DNA of 34,445 nt from RGIG1681 sp045648025 (GTDB taxonomy: Bacteria > Bacillota > Clostridia > Christensenellales > UBA1242): NCBI GenBank assembly GCA_045648025.1, contig JAZRNH010000029.1:1-34445 (forward strand), given 5' to 3'. The translations under genes were made by a program, and so were the position numbers. The notes below the pieces were generated by a model that ran no database searches, was not told the DNA's origin, and was given only the letters and a program-made list of their open reading frames with translations. Of the stretch, positions 1 to 6,992 are shown one piece after another (within the stretch, counting starts at the first letter, position 1; the number at the start of each line of letters is the position of its first letter).

Positions 1-810
1 GACCTTAACCTTATCAAAGTGCATGTTCATACAAACCAACCAGGTGTTGCACTTACTCATGCATTAAAACTTGGTGAACTTAACGGTGTTAAGATTGAAA
101 ATATGCTTGAACAATTTAGAGCTCTCAAAGTTCAACAAGAACCTGAAGAACTTAAAAAGATTGGTCTTATTTCAGTTTGTGCTGGTGAAGGCCTTGCAAA
201 TCTCTTCAGAGATCTTAATGTTGACTATGTAATTGAGGGTGGTCAAACAATGAACCCAAGTGCTGAAGACATTGCTAAAGCTGCTGACAAAGTGTTTGCT
301 GAAAATGTATTCGTTCTTCCAAACAACTCAAATATCATCTTGGCTGCTGAACTTGCAAATGACCTTTCAAAGAGAAACATTCATGTTCTTCCAACAAAGT
401 CTGTTCCACAAGGTATTTCTGCTGCAATTAGAATTGACCCAGAACTTTCTGTTGAAGAAAACAAACAAAATGTTGAAGAAGGCATCAAAGGTGTTATTTC
501 TGGTTCTGTTACTTATGCTGTTAAAACAACATCAATGGATGGATTCAAACTTAAAGAAGGAGACATCATTGGTCTTGGCGATAAGAAAATCTTAACAAAG
601 GGCAACAATGTTAACAAAGTTACCGAAGATACAATTGAAAAACTTATGAATGATGAAGTTTCAACCATTTCACTCTTCTATGGTGCTGATGTATCTCCAG
701 TTGATGCAGGTGCTCTTGTTGATACTCTTAAAGATAAATATCCTGATCTTGAAATCGATTGCCACCAAGGTGACCAACCACTTTACTATTATTTGATTTC
801 ACTTGAATAA
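1..810 (+). CDS. fakA: Fatty acid kinase FakA/YloV (DAK2 fusion), C-terminal part, 5'-truncated
   Basis: The reading frame is open from the first base, so only the last 269 codons are seen; the GTG at 19 is internal. Motifs typical of the middle and C-terminal regions of YloV/FakA are visible: VHVHTNQPG at the left edge, KIENMLEQF, the VCAGEGL segment, VIEGGQTMNPS and FVLPNNSNI, then a DegV-like C-terminal domain. In the family FakA phosphorylates fatty acids bound to a FakB protein, giving acyl-phosphate for phospholipid synthesis; the N-terminal DAK2 kinase domain lies outside the window. It is followed by a strong terminator and then recG, a neighbourhood also known from Bacillus, where yloV lies shortly upstream of recG. 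FakB is not present here. Confidence 0.88.
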   Translation, partial: DLNLIKVHVHTNQPGVALTHALKLGELNGVKIENMLEQFRALKVQQEPEELKKIGLISVCAGEGLANLFRDLNVDYVIEGGQTMNPSAEDIAKAADKVFAENVFVLPNNSNIILAAELANDLSKRNIHVLPTKSVPQGISAAIRIDPELSVEENKQNVEEGIKGVISGSVTYAVKTTSMDGFKLKEGDIIGLGDKKILTKGNNVNKVTEDTIEKLMNDEVSTISLFYGADVSPVDAGALVDTLKDKYPDLEIDCHQGDQPLYYYLISLE

Positions 811-817
811 AAAAATC

Positions 818-852
818 AAAAGAGATATGTGCAACTCACATATCTCTTTTTT
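818..852 (+). terminator. Rho-independent terminator after fakA
   Basis: A 14-bp perfect stem (818-831 with 837-850, core AGAGATATGTG) with loop caact is followed by a T run. It closes the fakA transcript just before the recG promoter. Confidence 0.9.
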
Positions 853-853
853 C

Positions 854-882
854 TTGCCACAAAATTTTCACTTTGATATAAT
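854..882 (+). promoter_or_regulatory. SigA-type promoter of recG (leaderless)
   Basis: TTGCCA at 854-859 and TATAAT at 877-882 are 17 bp apart, with an extended -10 (TGA before TATAAT). The recG ATG begins at 889, only 6 nt after the -10 box. Transcription should therefore start at or within a base or two of the ATG, and there is no room for a Shine-Dalgarno sequence. Confidence 0.8.
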
Positions 883-888
883 TGTTTT

Positions 889-2898
889 ATGGAACTTGAA
901 GAAATTTCTGGCATTGGTAAATCAAGAAAGAAGTCATTTGAAGAAAATGACATTTTTTCTGCTGAAGATTTAATTTCTTATTTTCCATATAAATATTATG
1001 ACTTCTCAAAAACTGAACCATATCAAGATGATGGCAAGGTTAGACTTATCAAAGCAACTGTTTATGAATCTGCCAAAGTTGTAAAAATTAGAACAAACTT
1101 TTCATTTGTAACTTGCAAAATGGGCGATGAAAAAGGTCATAATTTTAATGCTGTTTGGTATAACCAACCTTATATGAAAGCAAATTTATACATCGGTCAA
1201 GAAATTTACCTTTACGGAAAAAACAGCCCAACAAAAAAGAATACTTTTATTGTTAACCTATCAAAAACTCCTGAAAGTTTCGAACAATTGGGGCTTTTGC
1301 CAGTATATCACACTATTTCAGGAATCGGTCAAAAGGTTTTGCACGATTCTATTAACTATGCAATCAAAAAACTTGATATTTCTTCAGTTATACCAGATAA
1401 ATTGTTATATAAATATAATTTATTAGACTTAAAATCCGCATATCAAATTGTTCATAATCCGCAAAGTTTTGACGAAATGAATCTTGCGACCGACAGAATT
1501 GATATTGAAAATTTGATTCCATTAATTTCTATAAATGAATATCATAAAACTATATATAAATCACAAAAATCACAAAAATATAATAATGTTGATTTAATTT
1601 TTGAAGAATTTGAAAATTTGATTCCTTACAAACTAACAATTGACCAAAAAAAGGCGATTTATGATATACAAAAAGATATGTCTAGCAAATTTGCAATGAA
1701 TCGACTTCTTCAAGGTGATGTTGGTTCAGGAAAAACCCTTGTTGCTATGTTTGCTGCTTATTTGGCGGCAAAAAATGGTTATCAGGCGGCGATTATTGCA
1801 CCAACCGAAATCTTGGCAAAGCAACATTATGAAACCGCCAAAAAACTGTTTGGTGCTGAAACCGTTGCATATTATTCAGCATCTGTCAAAGGTTTTGACA
1901 AACACTTGGCACTTGCAAATATTAGATTTGGAAAAGCAAAAATAATTATTGGAACTCATTCAATAATTTCTGATTCTGTTGAATTTGAAAACTTGTCTGT
2001 TGCTATTGTTGATGAGCAACACAGATTTGGTGTTGAACAAAGGGCAAAACTTAAACAAAAGGGAAACAATCCTGATATTTTGGTTATGAGTGCAACTCCG
2101 ATTCCAAGATCGCTTAGTCTTGTTATATTTGGTGACCTTGACATTTCCGTCATCAACGAAAGACCAAAACCATCAAAAATTCAAACCAATATTGTTGTAC
2201 CACAAAAACAAATTGATATGTGGAAATATATTGATTCAAAAATTTCAGATGGCTCAAAAGTTTATGTTGTTTGCTCAAAAATTGATGAGGAAAATGATGA
2301 TGACGATATTCAAAAATTTTCTGCAAAATCAATGTATGACAAATTATCAAAGGTTTTTGATAAAAACATTGTTGGATTGATTCACGGAAAACTTAAAAAA
2401 GATGAGCAAAACAAAATTATTGAAAGTTTTAAACAAGGCAATATTAAGATTTTAGTTTCAACAACCATTGTTGAAGTTGGTGTTGATATTCCAGATGCAG
2501 ATATCTTAGTTATTGTTTCACCTGAAAGATTTGGACTTGCAACACTTCATCAACTCAGGGGAAGAGTTGGAAGACGAGGTCAAGAATCATTTTGCTTTTG
2601 TTTGGCAAACAACTTATCTGAAAAGTCTTATGAAAGAATTTCATTTTTCAAATCACACTCAAACGGATTTGAAATTGCAGAATTTGACCAACAAACTAGA
2701 GGTTCTGGCAGCATAATGGGAACAAACCAACACGGTTCAGATAATGGACTATTTTCAAGACTCAACTCTCAAACATATTCAAAAGCAAAAGAAATTCTTG
2801 AACAAATTAAATTAGACGGGAACCTTTATGCCAAAGTTTTAGAGAAAGGCGAAACCCAATATTCATCAAATATTTTAAACAAAATCGTGTTAAATTAA
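889..2898 (+). CDS. recG: ATP-dependent DNA helicase RecG
   Basis: A 669-residue protein, slightly shorter than the usual 680-700. RecG unwinds branched DNA and regresses stalled forks. Visible in order are the N-terminal helical region starting ISGIGKSRKKSF, a wedge/OB region, the Walker A segment LLQGDVGSGKT, the DEQH box (IVDEQHRFGV), MSATPIPRSL (motif III), and the helicase C motifs VSTTIVEVGVDIPDA and QLRGRVGRRG. The C-terminal TRG-like segment is present (QQTRGSGSIMGTNQHG, where canonical RecG has RGPGE..G..QSG). The ATG at 889 matches the family N-terminus. It has no ribosome binding site and lies 6 nt behind a consensus -10 box, so the mRNA is inferred to be leaderless. Confidence 0.95.
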   Translation: MELEEISGIGKSRKKSFEENDIFSAEDLISYFPYKYYDFSKTEPYQDDGKVRLIKATVYESAKVVKIRTNFSFVTCKMGDEKGHNFNAVWYNQPYMKANLYIGQEIYLYGKNSPTKKNTFIVNLSKTPESFEQLGLLPVYHTISGIGQKVLHDSINYAIKKLDISSVIPDKLLYKYNLLDLKSAYQIVHNPQSFDEMNLATDRIDIENLIPLISINEYHKTIYKSQKSQKYNNVDLIFEEFENLIPYKLTIDQKKAIYDIQKDMSSKFAMNRLLQGDVGSGKTLVAMFAAYLAAKNGYQAAIIAPTEILAKQHYETAKKLFGAETVAYYSASVKGFDKHLALANIRFGKAKIIIGTHSIISDSVEFENLSVAIVDEQHRFGVEQRAKLKQKGNNPDILVMSATPIPRSLSLVIFGDLDISVINERPKPSKIQTNIVVPQKQIDMWKYIDSKISDGSKVYVVCSKIDEENDDDDIQKFSAKSMYDKLSKVFDKNIVGLIHGKLKKDEQNKIIESFKQGNIKILVSTTIVEVGVDIPDADILVIVSPERFGLATLHQLRGRVGRRGQESFCFCLANNLSEKSYERISFFKSHSNGFEIAEFDQQTRGSGSIMGTNQHGSDNGLFSRLNSQTYSKAKEILEQIKLDGNLYAKVLEKGETQYSSNILNKIVLN

Positions 2899-2936
2899 AA
2901 AAATTTTAAAAATTTTTATTTTTTTTATAAAAACAC

Positions 2937-2965
2937 TTGCATTTGTAAATAATATTTGGTATATT
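2937..2965 (+). promoter_or_regulatory. Promoter of the tRNA-Val/Gly/Cys operon
   Basis: TTGCAT at 2937-2942 and TATATT at 2960-2965 are 17 bp apart. A perfect inverted repeat TGTTCG-ca-CGAACA (2971-2984) lies at the expected transcription start and would form the first bases of the tRNA precursor. Confidence 0.7.
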
Positions 2966-2987
2966 ACTATTGTTCGCACGAACAAGC

Positions 2988-3063
2988 GGGGGTTTAGCTC
3001 AGCTGGGAGAGCATCTGCCTTACAAGCAGACGGTCATAGGTTCGAGCCCTATAGCCCCCACCA
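2988..3063 (+). tRNA. tRNA-Val(UAC)
   Basis: The full cloverleaf is readable: acceptor GGGGGTT with AGCCCCC (one G-U pair), D arm GCTC/GAGC, anticodon loop CTTACAA giving UAC, and T arm with TTCGAGC. CCA is encoded at 3061-3063. It is the first of three tRNAs behind one promoter. Confidence 0.96.
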
Positions 3064-3066
3064 ATC

Positions 3067-3105
3067 ATTACTCGCACTGCACCTTAGCTGTGTGGGGCGA
3101 GTAAT
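3067..3105 (+). other. Hairpin in the tRNA-Val/tRNA-Gly spacer
   Basis: A perfect 9-bp inverted repeat, ATTACTCGC (3067-3075) and GCGAGTAAT (3097-3105), fills the spacer between the two tRNAs. It has no T run, so it is more likely a precursor-processing or spacer structure than a terminator. Confidence 0.65.
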
Positions 3106-3114
3106 TTACTTTAT

Positions 3115-3189
3115 GCGGGAATGGCTCAGTGGTAGAGCGCTGCCTTGCCAAGGCAGATGCCGCGAGTTCGAATCTCGTTTCCCGCTCCA
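3115..3189 (+). tRNA. tRNA-Gly(GCC)
   Basis: Acceptor GCGGGAA pairs with TTCCCGC (3179-3185). The anticodon stem CTGCC/GGCAG encloses TTGCCAA, giving anticodon GCC. CCA is encoded at 3187-3189. Confidence 0.96.
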
Positions 3190-3202
3190 TATTAAAGTTG
3201 AG

Positions 3203-3223
3203 CGGCAAGTGAATAACTTGCCG
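3203..3223 (+). other. Hairpin in the tRNA-Gly/tRNA-Cys spacer
   Basis: A perfect 8-bp stem CGGCAAGT/ACTTGCCG with loop gaata. There is no following T run, and the tRNA-Cys gene follows 20 bp later, so it is probably part of the polycistronic precursor. Confidence 0.65.
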
Positions 3224-3243
3224 TTTACTTTACAAAAAATAAT

Positions 3244-3317
3244 GGCGACATCGCCAAGCGGTAAGGCACGGGTCTGCAACACCCTTATCCTCAGTTCGAT
3301 TCTGAGTGTCGCCTCCA
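3244..3317 (+). tRNA. tRNA-Cys(GCA)
   Basis: Acceptor GGCGACA pairs with TGTCGCC (3307-3313). The anticodon loop CTGCAAC gives GCA. CCA is encoded at 3315-3317. It is the last gene of the tRNA operon. Confidence 0.95.
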
Positions 3318-3319
3318 TT

Positions 3320-3351
3320 AAAACACCAACAATTGTTGGTGTTTTTGTTTT
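3320..3351 (+). terminator. Terminator of the tRNA operon
   Basis: A perfect palindrome at 3320-3345 (core CACCAACAATTGTTGGTG) is followed by Ts. It lies directly after the tRNA-Cys CCA. Confidence 0.9.
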
Positions 3352-3363
3352 TTCATTTTTTTA

Positions 3364-3392
3364 TTGATTATCTTAAATTTATATATTATAAT
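3364..3392 (+). promoter_or_regulatory. Promoter of the dCMP deaminase gene
   Basis: TTGATT at 3364-3369 and TATAAT at 3387-3392, spacer 17 bp, ending 18 bp before the start codon. Confidence 0.7.
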
Positions 3393-3410
3393 GAAATTGA
3401 GGTAAGGGTT

Positions 3411-3908
3411 ATGGATAAAAGAGAAGATTATATTTCATGGGACGAATACTTTATGTCAATTGCTGTTTTAACCGCAAAAAGAAGTAAAGACCCAAACACA
3501 CAAGTTGGTGCTTGTATTGTTTCAAAAGATAATAGAATTTTGGCTTGTGGTTACAACGGTGCACCAAACGGTTTTAATGATGATAAATTTCCTTGGAAAA
3601 GAGAAGGTTCTGCTCTTGACACAAAATATATGTTTGTTTGTCATGCAGAGCTCAATGCAATTTTAAACTATCGTGGTTCAAGAAAAGAATTCGAAGGTGC
3701 TAAAATTTATGTAGATTTATTCCCATGCAATGAGTGTGCAAAAGCTATCATTCAATCAGGTATTAAAGAAGTTATCTATAAGAGCGACAAGTATGCTGGA
3801 ACAGATGGAAATGTTGCTTCTAAACACTTATTCGATAACTGCGGTGTTAAATATACAAAATTTGAAACATCAAAACATGAAAATATTGTTATTAAACTTG
3901 ATGACTAG
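3411..3908 (+). CDS. dCMP deaminase family protein (ComEB-like)
   Basis: A 165-residue zinc deaminase. The family converts dCMP to dUMP for thymidylate synthesis. The catalytic signature is C-H-A-E-L-N (zinc ligand H78, proton-shuttle E80) with the second zinc site PCNEC (C106, C109). The substrate-loop region GYNGAPNGF is also present. The frame stays open upstream to 3306, but the ATG at 3411 is chosen because it is preceded by a GAGGTAAGG ribosome binding site and by a well-placed promoter, and because the upstream codons overlap the tRNA-Cys gene and its terminator. It stands alone between two terminators. Confidence 0.9.
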   Translation: MDKREDYISWDEYFMSIAVLTAKRSKDPNTQVGACIVSKDNRILACGYNGAPNGFNDDKFPWKREGSALDTKYMFVCHAELNAILNYRGSRKEFEGAKIYVDLFPCNECAKAIIQSGIKEVIYKSDKYAGTDGNVASKHLFDNCGVKYTKFETSKHENIVIKLDD

Positions 3909-3922
3909 TAAAAAAACAATCT

Positions 3923-3961
3923 AAAAAAGTTCTCTGTAAACCCAAAACAGGGAACTTTTTT
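3923..3961 (+). terminator. Terminator after the dCMP deaminase gene
   Basis: A stem of about 15 bp (3923-3937 with 3947-3961, one G-U pair, core GTTCTCTGT/ACAGGGAAC) runs into a T tract. Confidence 0.85.
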
Positions 3962-3992
3962 ATTAAAATTTTATTTAATTTCTAAAAATTTC

Positions 3993-4020
3993 TTTACATT
4001 TGAATATATTTGTGTATAAT
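3993..4020 (+). promoter_or_regulatory. Promoter of tRNA-Leu
   Basis: TTTACA at 3993-3998 and TATAAT at 4015-4020, spacer 16 bp, 20 bp upstream of the tRNA. Confidence 0.7.
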
Positions 4021-4040
4021 TATGTTTGTTGAAATTATAT

Positions 4041-4129
4041 GCCGTTGTGGCGAAATAGGCAGACGCAAGGGACTTAAAATCCCTCGGGCAGAAATGTCCG
4101 TGCCGGTTCAAGTCCGGCCAACGGCACCA
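4041..4129 (+). tRNA. tRNA-Leu(UAA)
   Basis: A class II tRNA with a long variable arm. Acceptor GCCGTTG pairs with CAACGGC (4119-4125). The anticodon stem AGGGA/TCCCT encloses CTTAAAA, giving anticodon UAA. CCA is encoded at 4127-4129. Confidence 0.96.
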
Positions 4130-4132
4130 AAG

Positions 4133-4161
4133 AAGAGTAGTGGAAACACTGCTCTTTTTTT
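4133..4161 (+). terminator. Terminator of tRNA-Leu
   Basis: A 10-bp stem (AAGAGTAGTG with CACTGCTCTT) with a GAAA loop, followed by a T tract. Confidence 0.88.
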
Positions 4162-4208
4162 ATTTAATTTTCATTTATGATAAATTATCGTTACACAAAT
4201 AGTTTATA

Positions 4209-4757
4209 TTATTTTTCGATTAAAAAGGTAAAATTTTCATCTTTTACTTTTATTATATATTTTTTATTTAAAAGCAAATCTCCCTTAAAAAATATTTTCG
4301 TAGTCTTTTTTGTATCGCAATTTTTTGTTTTATAAGTTATTTCATAAAAATTAAAACCTAAAATATTTAAAAATGGATTAATATAAAACAATTTGTTTTT
4401 TACATAAACCACGGCAATCATTGATATTATTAAAATAAAAACCACAAGCATACTAATTTTTGACAAATCAAATGTTATAGCAAACAAAACAAAAAGTGAA
4501 AAATATCCCAAAAAGTGTTGGTCTGTTGTGTTTGTTTTTTCAGTGATTACAACTTCTTTAACAGTTTCATAATTTGTGAAAATCTCAAACTTTAAACCCA
4601 GCAAACCCAAAATAATTACAATTAGCAACATAGAAACAACAAATATATTCAAAAAATTTAATTTTATATTTCCAACAATAATTTCAATTATTTGCTTTAT
4701 TAAAACCAAAGCATACATTGGAATAAAAGCACTTAAATATAATAAAATATTTTTCAT
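4209..4757 (-). CDS. Small four-helix membrane protein of unknown function (weakly KwaA-like)
   Basis: 182 residues with about four hydrophobic segments (near residues 3-25, 35-58, 83-101 and 103-120). They are followed by the motif NPFLNILGFNFYE and a charged C-terminal tail of about 45 residues, probably cytoplasmic. From memory this motif pattern resembles small membrane proteins of the KwaA type, but no KwaB-like partner lies next to it and the resemblance cannot be tested here. A TATAAT (4773-4778, minus strand) lies 15 nt before the ATG and there is only a weak GGAAA, so the leader would be very short. No function is assigned. Confidence 0.6.
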   Translation of the reverse strand: MKNILLYLSAFIPMYALVLIKQIIEIIVGNIKLNFLNIFVVSMLLIVIILGLLGLKFEIFTNYETVKEVVITEKTNTTDQHFLGYFSLFVLFAITFDLSKISMLVVFILIISMIAVVYVKNKLFYINPFLNILGFNFYEITYKTKNCDTKKTTKIFFKGDLLLNKKYIIKVKDENFTFLIEK

Positions 4758-4804
4758 ACACTAATTTTTTCCATTATATAATTATTTAAAACAAAAAAGA
4801 TTGT

Positions 4805-4834
4805 TTGCCAATAAAAATTTACCTATGCTATAAT
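4805..4834 (+). promoter_or_regulatory. Promoter of the iron-sulfur flavoprotein gene
   Basis: TTGCCA at 4805-4810 and TATAAT at 4829-4834, spacer 18 bp, with an extended -10 (TGC before TATAAT). Confidence 0.72.
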
Positions 4835-4865
4835 TTTGTTGTAAAAATTAAAAAGAGGAATATTT

Positions 4866-5501
4866 ATGAAAGTAATTTTAGTTAATGGAAGTCCACACAA
4901 AAACGGCTCAACCGCAAGAGCTCTTGAAGAAGTTGAAAAAACACTTATTGAAGAGGGTATTGAAACCGAAATTTTTTGGATTGGAAATTCTGCAATTTCT
5001 GGTTGCACTGGCTGCTATTCTTGTGCAAAAATTGGCAAGTGTGTAATTGATGATGTTGTAAATAAATTTGTTGAAAAGGCAGAAACAGCTGACGGTTTTG
5101 TGTTTGGAACATCTGTTCACTATGCCGCGATGACGGGTGCAATGACATCATTTATGGACAGAGTGTTTTATTCTGCTGGTTGCGGTGGAAAAAATAAAAT
5201 TTTTAGAAGAAAACCTGCAGCCTCTGTTATTGTTGCAAGAAGAGCAGGAACAACCGCAACTTATGACCAAATGAACAAATATTTTGGAATAACCCAAATG
5301 CCAATAATTTCATCAAGATATTGGAATATGGTTCACGGAAGAGAACCAGCTGATCTTGAAAAAGATGAAGAAGGTTTGCAAACAATGAGAATTCTTGCAA
5401 GAAATATGGCTTACTTTTTAAAGTGTATTGAAGCAGGAAAACAAAATGGTGTTGAAGAACCAAAGTCCGAAAAAACAATTCTTACAAACTTTGTAAAATA
5501 A
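4866..5501 (+). CDS. Iron-sulfur flavoprotein (Isf-like, NADPH-dependent FMN reductase fold)
   Basis: A 211-residue flavodoxin-fold protein. The N-terminal phosphate-binding loop VNGSPHKNGST would hold the FMN phosphate. The compact cysteine motif C47-x2-C50-x2-C53-x5-C59 matches the CX2CX2CX4-7C signature of the Isf family, which carries a [4Fe-4S] cluster beside FMN. The family moves electrons, often to reduce quinones, peroxide or oxygen; the physiological partner here is unknown. The start is set by AGAGGAA 7 nt before the ATG. It is monocistronic between its own promoter and terminator. Its motifs all look intact. Confidence 0.85.
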   Translation: MKVILVNGSPHKNGSTARALEEVEKTLIEEGIETEIFWIGNSAISGCTGCYSCAKIGKCVIDDVVNKFVEKAETADGFVFGTSVHYAAMTGAMTSFMDRVFYSAGCGGKNKIFRRKPAASVIVARRAGTTATYDQMNKYFGITQMPIISSRYWNMVHGREPADLEKDEEGLQTMRILARNMAYFLKCIEAGKQNGVEEPKSEKTILTNFVK

Positions 5502-5502
5502 T

Positions 5503-5532
5503 AAAAAGCAGATGATTTTCTGCTTTTTTATT
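5503..5532 (+). terminator. Terminator after the iron-sulfur flavoprotein gene
   Basis: Stem AAAAAGCAGA/TCTGCTTTTT (5503-5512 with 5519-5528) with a 6-nt loop and a trailing T tract. Confidence 0.85.
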
Positions 5533-5624
5533 TTTTGCATTATTTGCGGCTCTTTTTCTTGACAATCTTACCAAAAAAAACATATCATTAATATGTATTA
5601 ATTTATATTATTTTGTGGTGAAAT

Positions 5625-6269
5625 ATGATATATGAAAAAGAGTTTCAGGCCTATGGTTATAATGACATTGTGGGCTATAGCGGAAAACATATAACTGATG
5701 AAATGATTGATTCATGTATGACTATCAATAAAAAATTTTATGCAAAAGATTTTATTTTTGACGATAGCATCAAAGATATTGTTAAAAAATACAATCAAAT
5801 GTGTTTTGTTTTTCAAGACAAGTCAGACAATTCAATAATGGGTTACAGTTTTTGGTTTCCAATAAAGACAAAAGTTTTTAATGCTTTTATTCAAAACAAT
5901 CAAACACTTCAAGAGTTTCGTGACAGTTTCTTTTCTAGCTATAAAGAAGAATCTGTTAACTTATTCTTAGCAAGTGAAGCCTATGTTTTAGGCTATGACA
6001 TCAAAGAACTTCACAAGGCCATCGAAGATGTCTTTCAAAAAAGAATCTTAGACCTTGCTTATAATGGCATAATGGTTAAATATATTGCTATGGAATCTAG
6101 ATGCAAATTTGATGAACAATTTTTAGTTAAAAACCTTGGCTTAACACTTAAAGACAAAAAAGAAAAATCAACTTTTTATTATGATAAATATTCACCATAC
6201 ACAATTTATTCAGATTCAAAATTTGCTTCTGGGCTATATCAATATTACAAAAAAAAGCAGGATTCATAA
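5625..6269 (+). CDS. Hypothetical protein, possibly GNAT-fold
   Basis: A 214-residue soluble protein not confidently recognised. The order of elements (an N-terminal helix around ITDEMIDSCMTIN, a strand-rich FVFQDKSDNSIMGYSFWFPI, a helix, then YIAMESRCKFDEQFLVKNLGL) resembles GNAT acetyltransferases. A clear acetyl-CoA pyrophosphate loop (Q/R-x-x-G-x-G/A) is not seen, so an enzymatic role is uncertain. The ATG has only a weak GGTG ahead of it. A TTGACA at 5559-5564 with TATCAT at 5583-5588 (spacer 18) could be the promoter. The stop codon lies inside the loop of the terminator. Confidence 0.6.
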   Translation: MIYEKEFQAYGYNDIVGYSGKHITDEMIDSCMTINKKFYAKDFIFDDSIKDIVKKYNQMCFVFQDKSDNSIMGYSFWFPIKTKVFNAFIQNNQTLQEFRDSFFSSYKEESVNLFLASEAYVLGYDIKELHKAIEDVFQKRILDLAYNGIMVKYIAMESRCKFDEQFLVKNLGLTLKDKKEKSTFYYDKYSPYTIYSDSKFASGLYQYYKKKQDS

Positions 6270-6282
6270 CGGATCCTGTTTT
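6250..6282 (+). terminator. Terminator overlapping the stop codon of the preceding gene
   Basis: Stem 6258-6265 (CAGGATTC) with 6271-6278 (GGATCCTG, one G-U pair). The loop contains the TAA stop. The 5' flank is A-rich and the 3' flank T-rich. Confidence 0.7.
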
Positions 6283-6352
6283 AATATAAACAAATAAGTT
6301 ACTTTCATTGTTGAATCAATTTTAAATAAAATTTATTAAAAGGTGGTAAAAA

Positions 6353-6913
6353 ATGAAAAAAGAAATTGAAGCAAGACTTCTTGGCATTAACGAAGAAGAA
6401 TTTATTGGACTTATGAAAAAACATAATGCAACATTTGTTGGCGACTGGCTTATGAGCAGAAATTGCTATGATTTTAATCCTGTTGATGATAACAAATGGA
6501 TAAGACTTCGAACAACTGGTGACGAAACAACATTAACTATCAAAGAAATTGTTAATAATGGAATTGATGGAACAAATGAACTTGAAATTGTTGTTTCTGA
6601 TTTTGCAGCAACTAATGAAGTTTTAAATAAGCTTGGATATTTTGCTAGAAGCAGTCAAACTAACAGAAGAATAAGATATATTTTAGACGATGTTGAAGTT
6701 GATATTGATTTTTGGCCACTTATTCCAACCTATGTTGAATTTGAAGCTGCATCAATTGAAAAAATTCAAAATCTTTGCAAAAAACTTGAAATTGACTTTG
6801 AATCACTTACAACAATGAGTGTTCCTGAAGTTTATGATTATTATGGACACAATGTTAGAACAAATGACCCAGTTTTATATCTTGAAGAAGAAAGAGCTAA
6901 CAAAAAATATTAA
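6353..6913 (+). CDS. CYTH domain protein (class IV adenylate cyclase-like)
   Basis: A 186-residue triphosphate tunnel protein. The signature E-x-E (KKEIEARL, E4 and E6) is at the N-terminus, followed by the alternating charged strands expected of the tunnel: WIRLRT, TLTIKE, ELEIVV, RRIRYILDD, VDIDFWP and IPTYVEFEA. CYTH enzymes cyclise ATP or hydrolyse triphosphate compounds, and the sequence alone does not tell which. The start is supported by AAGGTGG 6-7 nt before the ATG. It is monocistronic with its own terminator. Confidence 0.85.
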   Translation: MKKEIEARLLGINEEEFIGLMKKHNATFVGDWLMSRNCYDFNPVDDNKWIRLRTTGDETTLTIKEIVNNGIDGTNELEIVVSDFAATNEVLNKLGYFARSSQTNRRIRYILDDVEVDIDFWPLIPTYVEFEAASIEKIQNLCKKLEIDFESLTTMSVPEVYDYYGHNVRTNDPVLYLEEERANKKY

Positions 6914-6919
6914 TTTATT

Positions 6920-6948
6920 GCACATACAAATTTGTATGTGCTTTTTTT
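6920..6948 (+). terminator. Terminator after the CYTH gene
   Basis: A perfect 22-nt palindrome at 6920-6941 (GCACATACAAA and its complement) followed by seven Ts. Confidence 0.9.
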
Positions 6949-6992
6949 CACAAAAAATATCTTTTTGAATAACCTATAAAAAGAGGTTGTTT

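Noticed and set aside
2971..2984. Palindrome TGTTCG-ca-CGAACA before tRNA-Val as a LexA/SOS box
   Set aside because: The Firmicute LexA box has GAAC first and GTTC second (CGAAC-n4-GTTCG); here the half-sites are in the opposite orientation.
3306..3410. N-terminal extension of the dCMP deaminase frame
   Set aside because: It overlaps the tRNA-Cys end, the terminator and the promoter, and the ATG at 3411 has the proper ribosome binding site.
4209..4757. Complete Kiwa defence system
   Set aside because: No KwaB-like gene is adjacent on either side; the KwaA resemblance itself is uncertain.
6942..6992. Lysine riboswitch before dapA
   Set aside because: Only about 50 bp separate the preceding terminator from the start codon, too short for the element.
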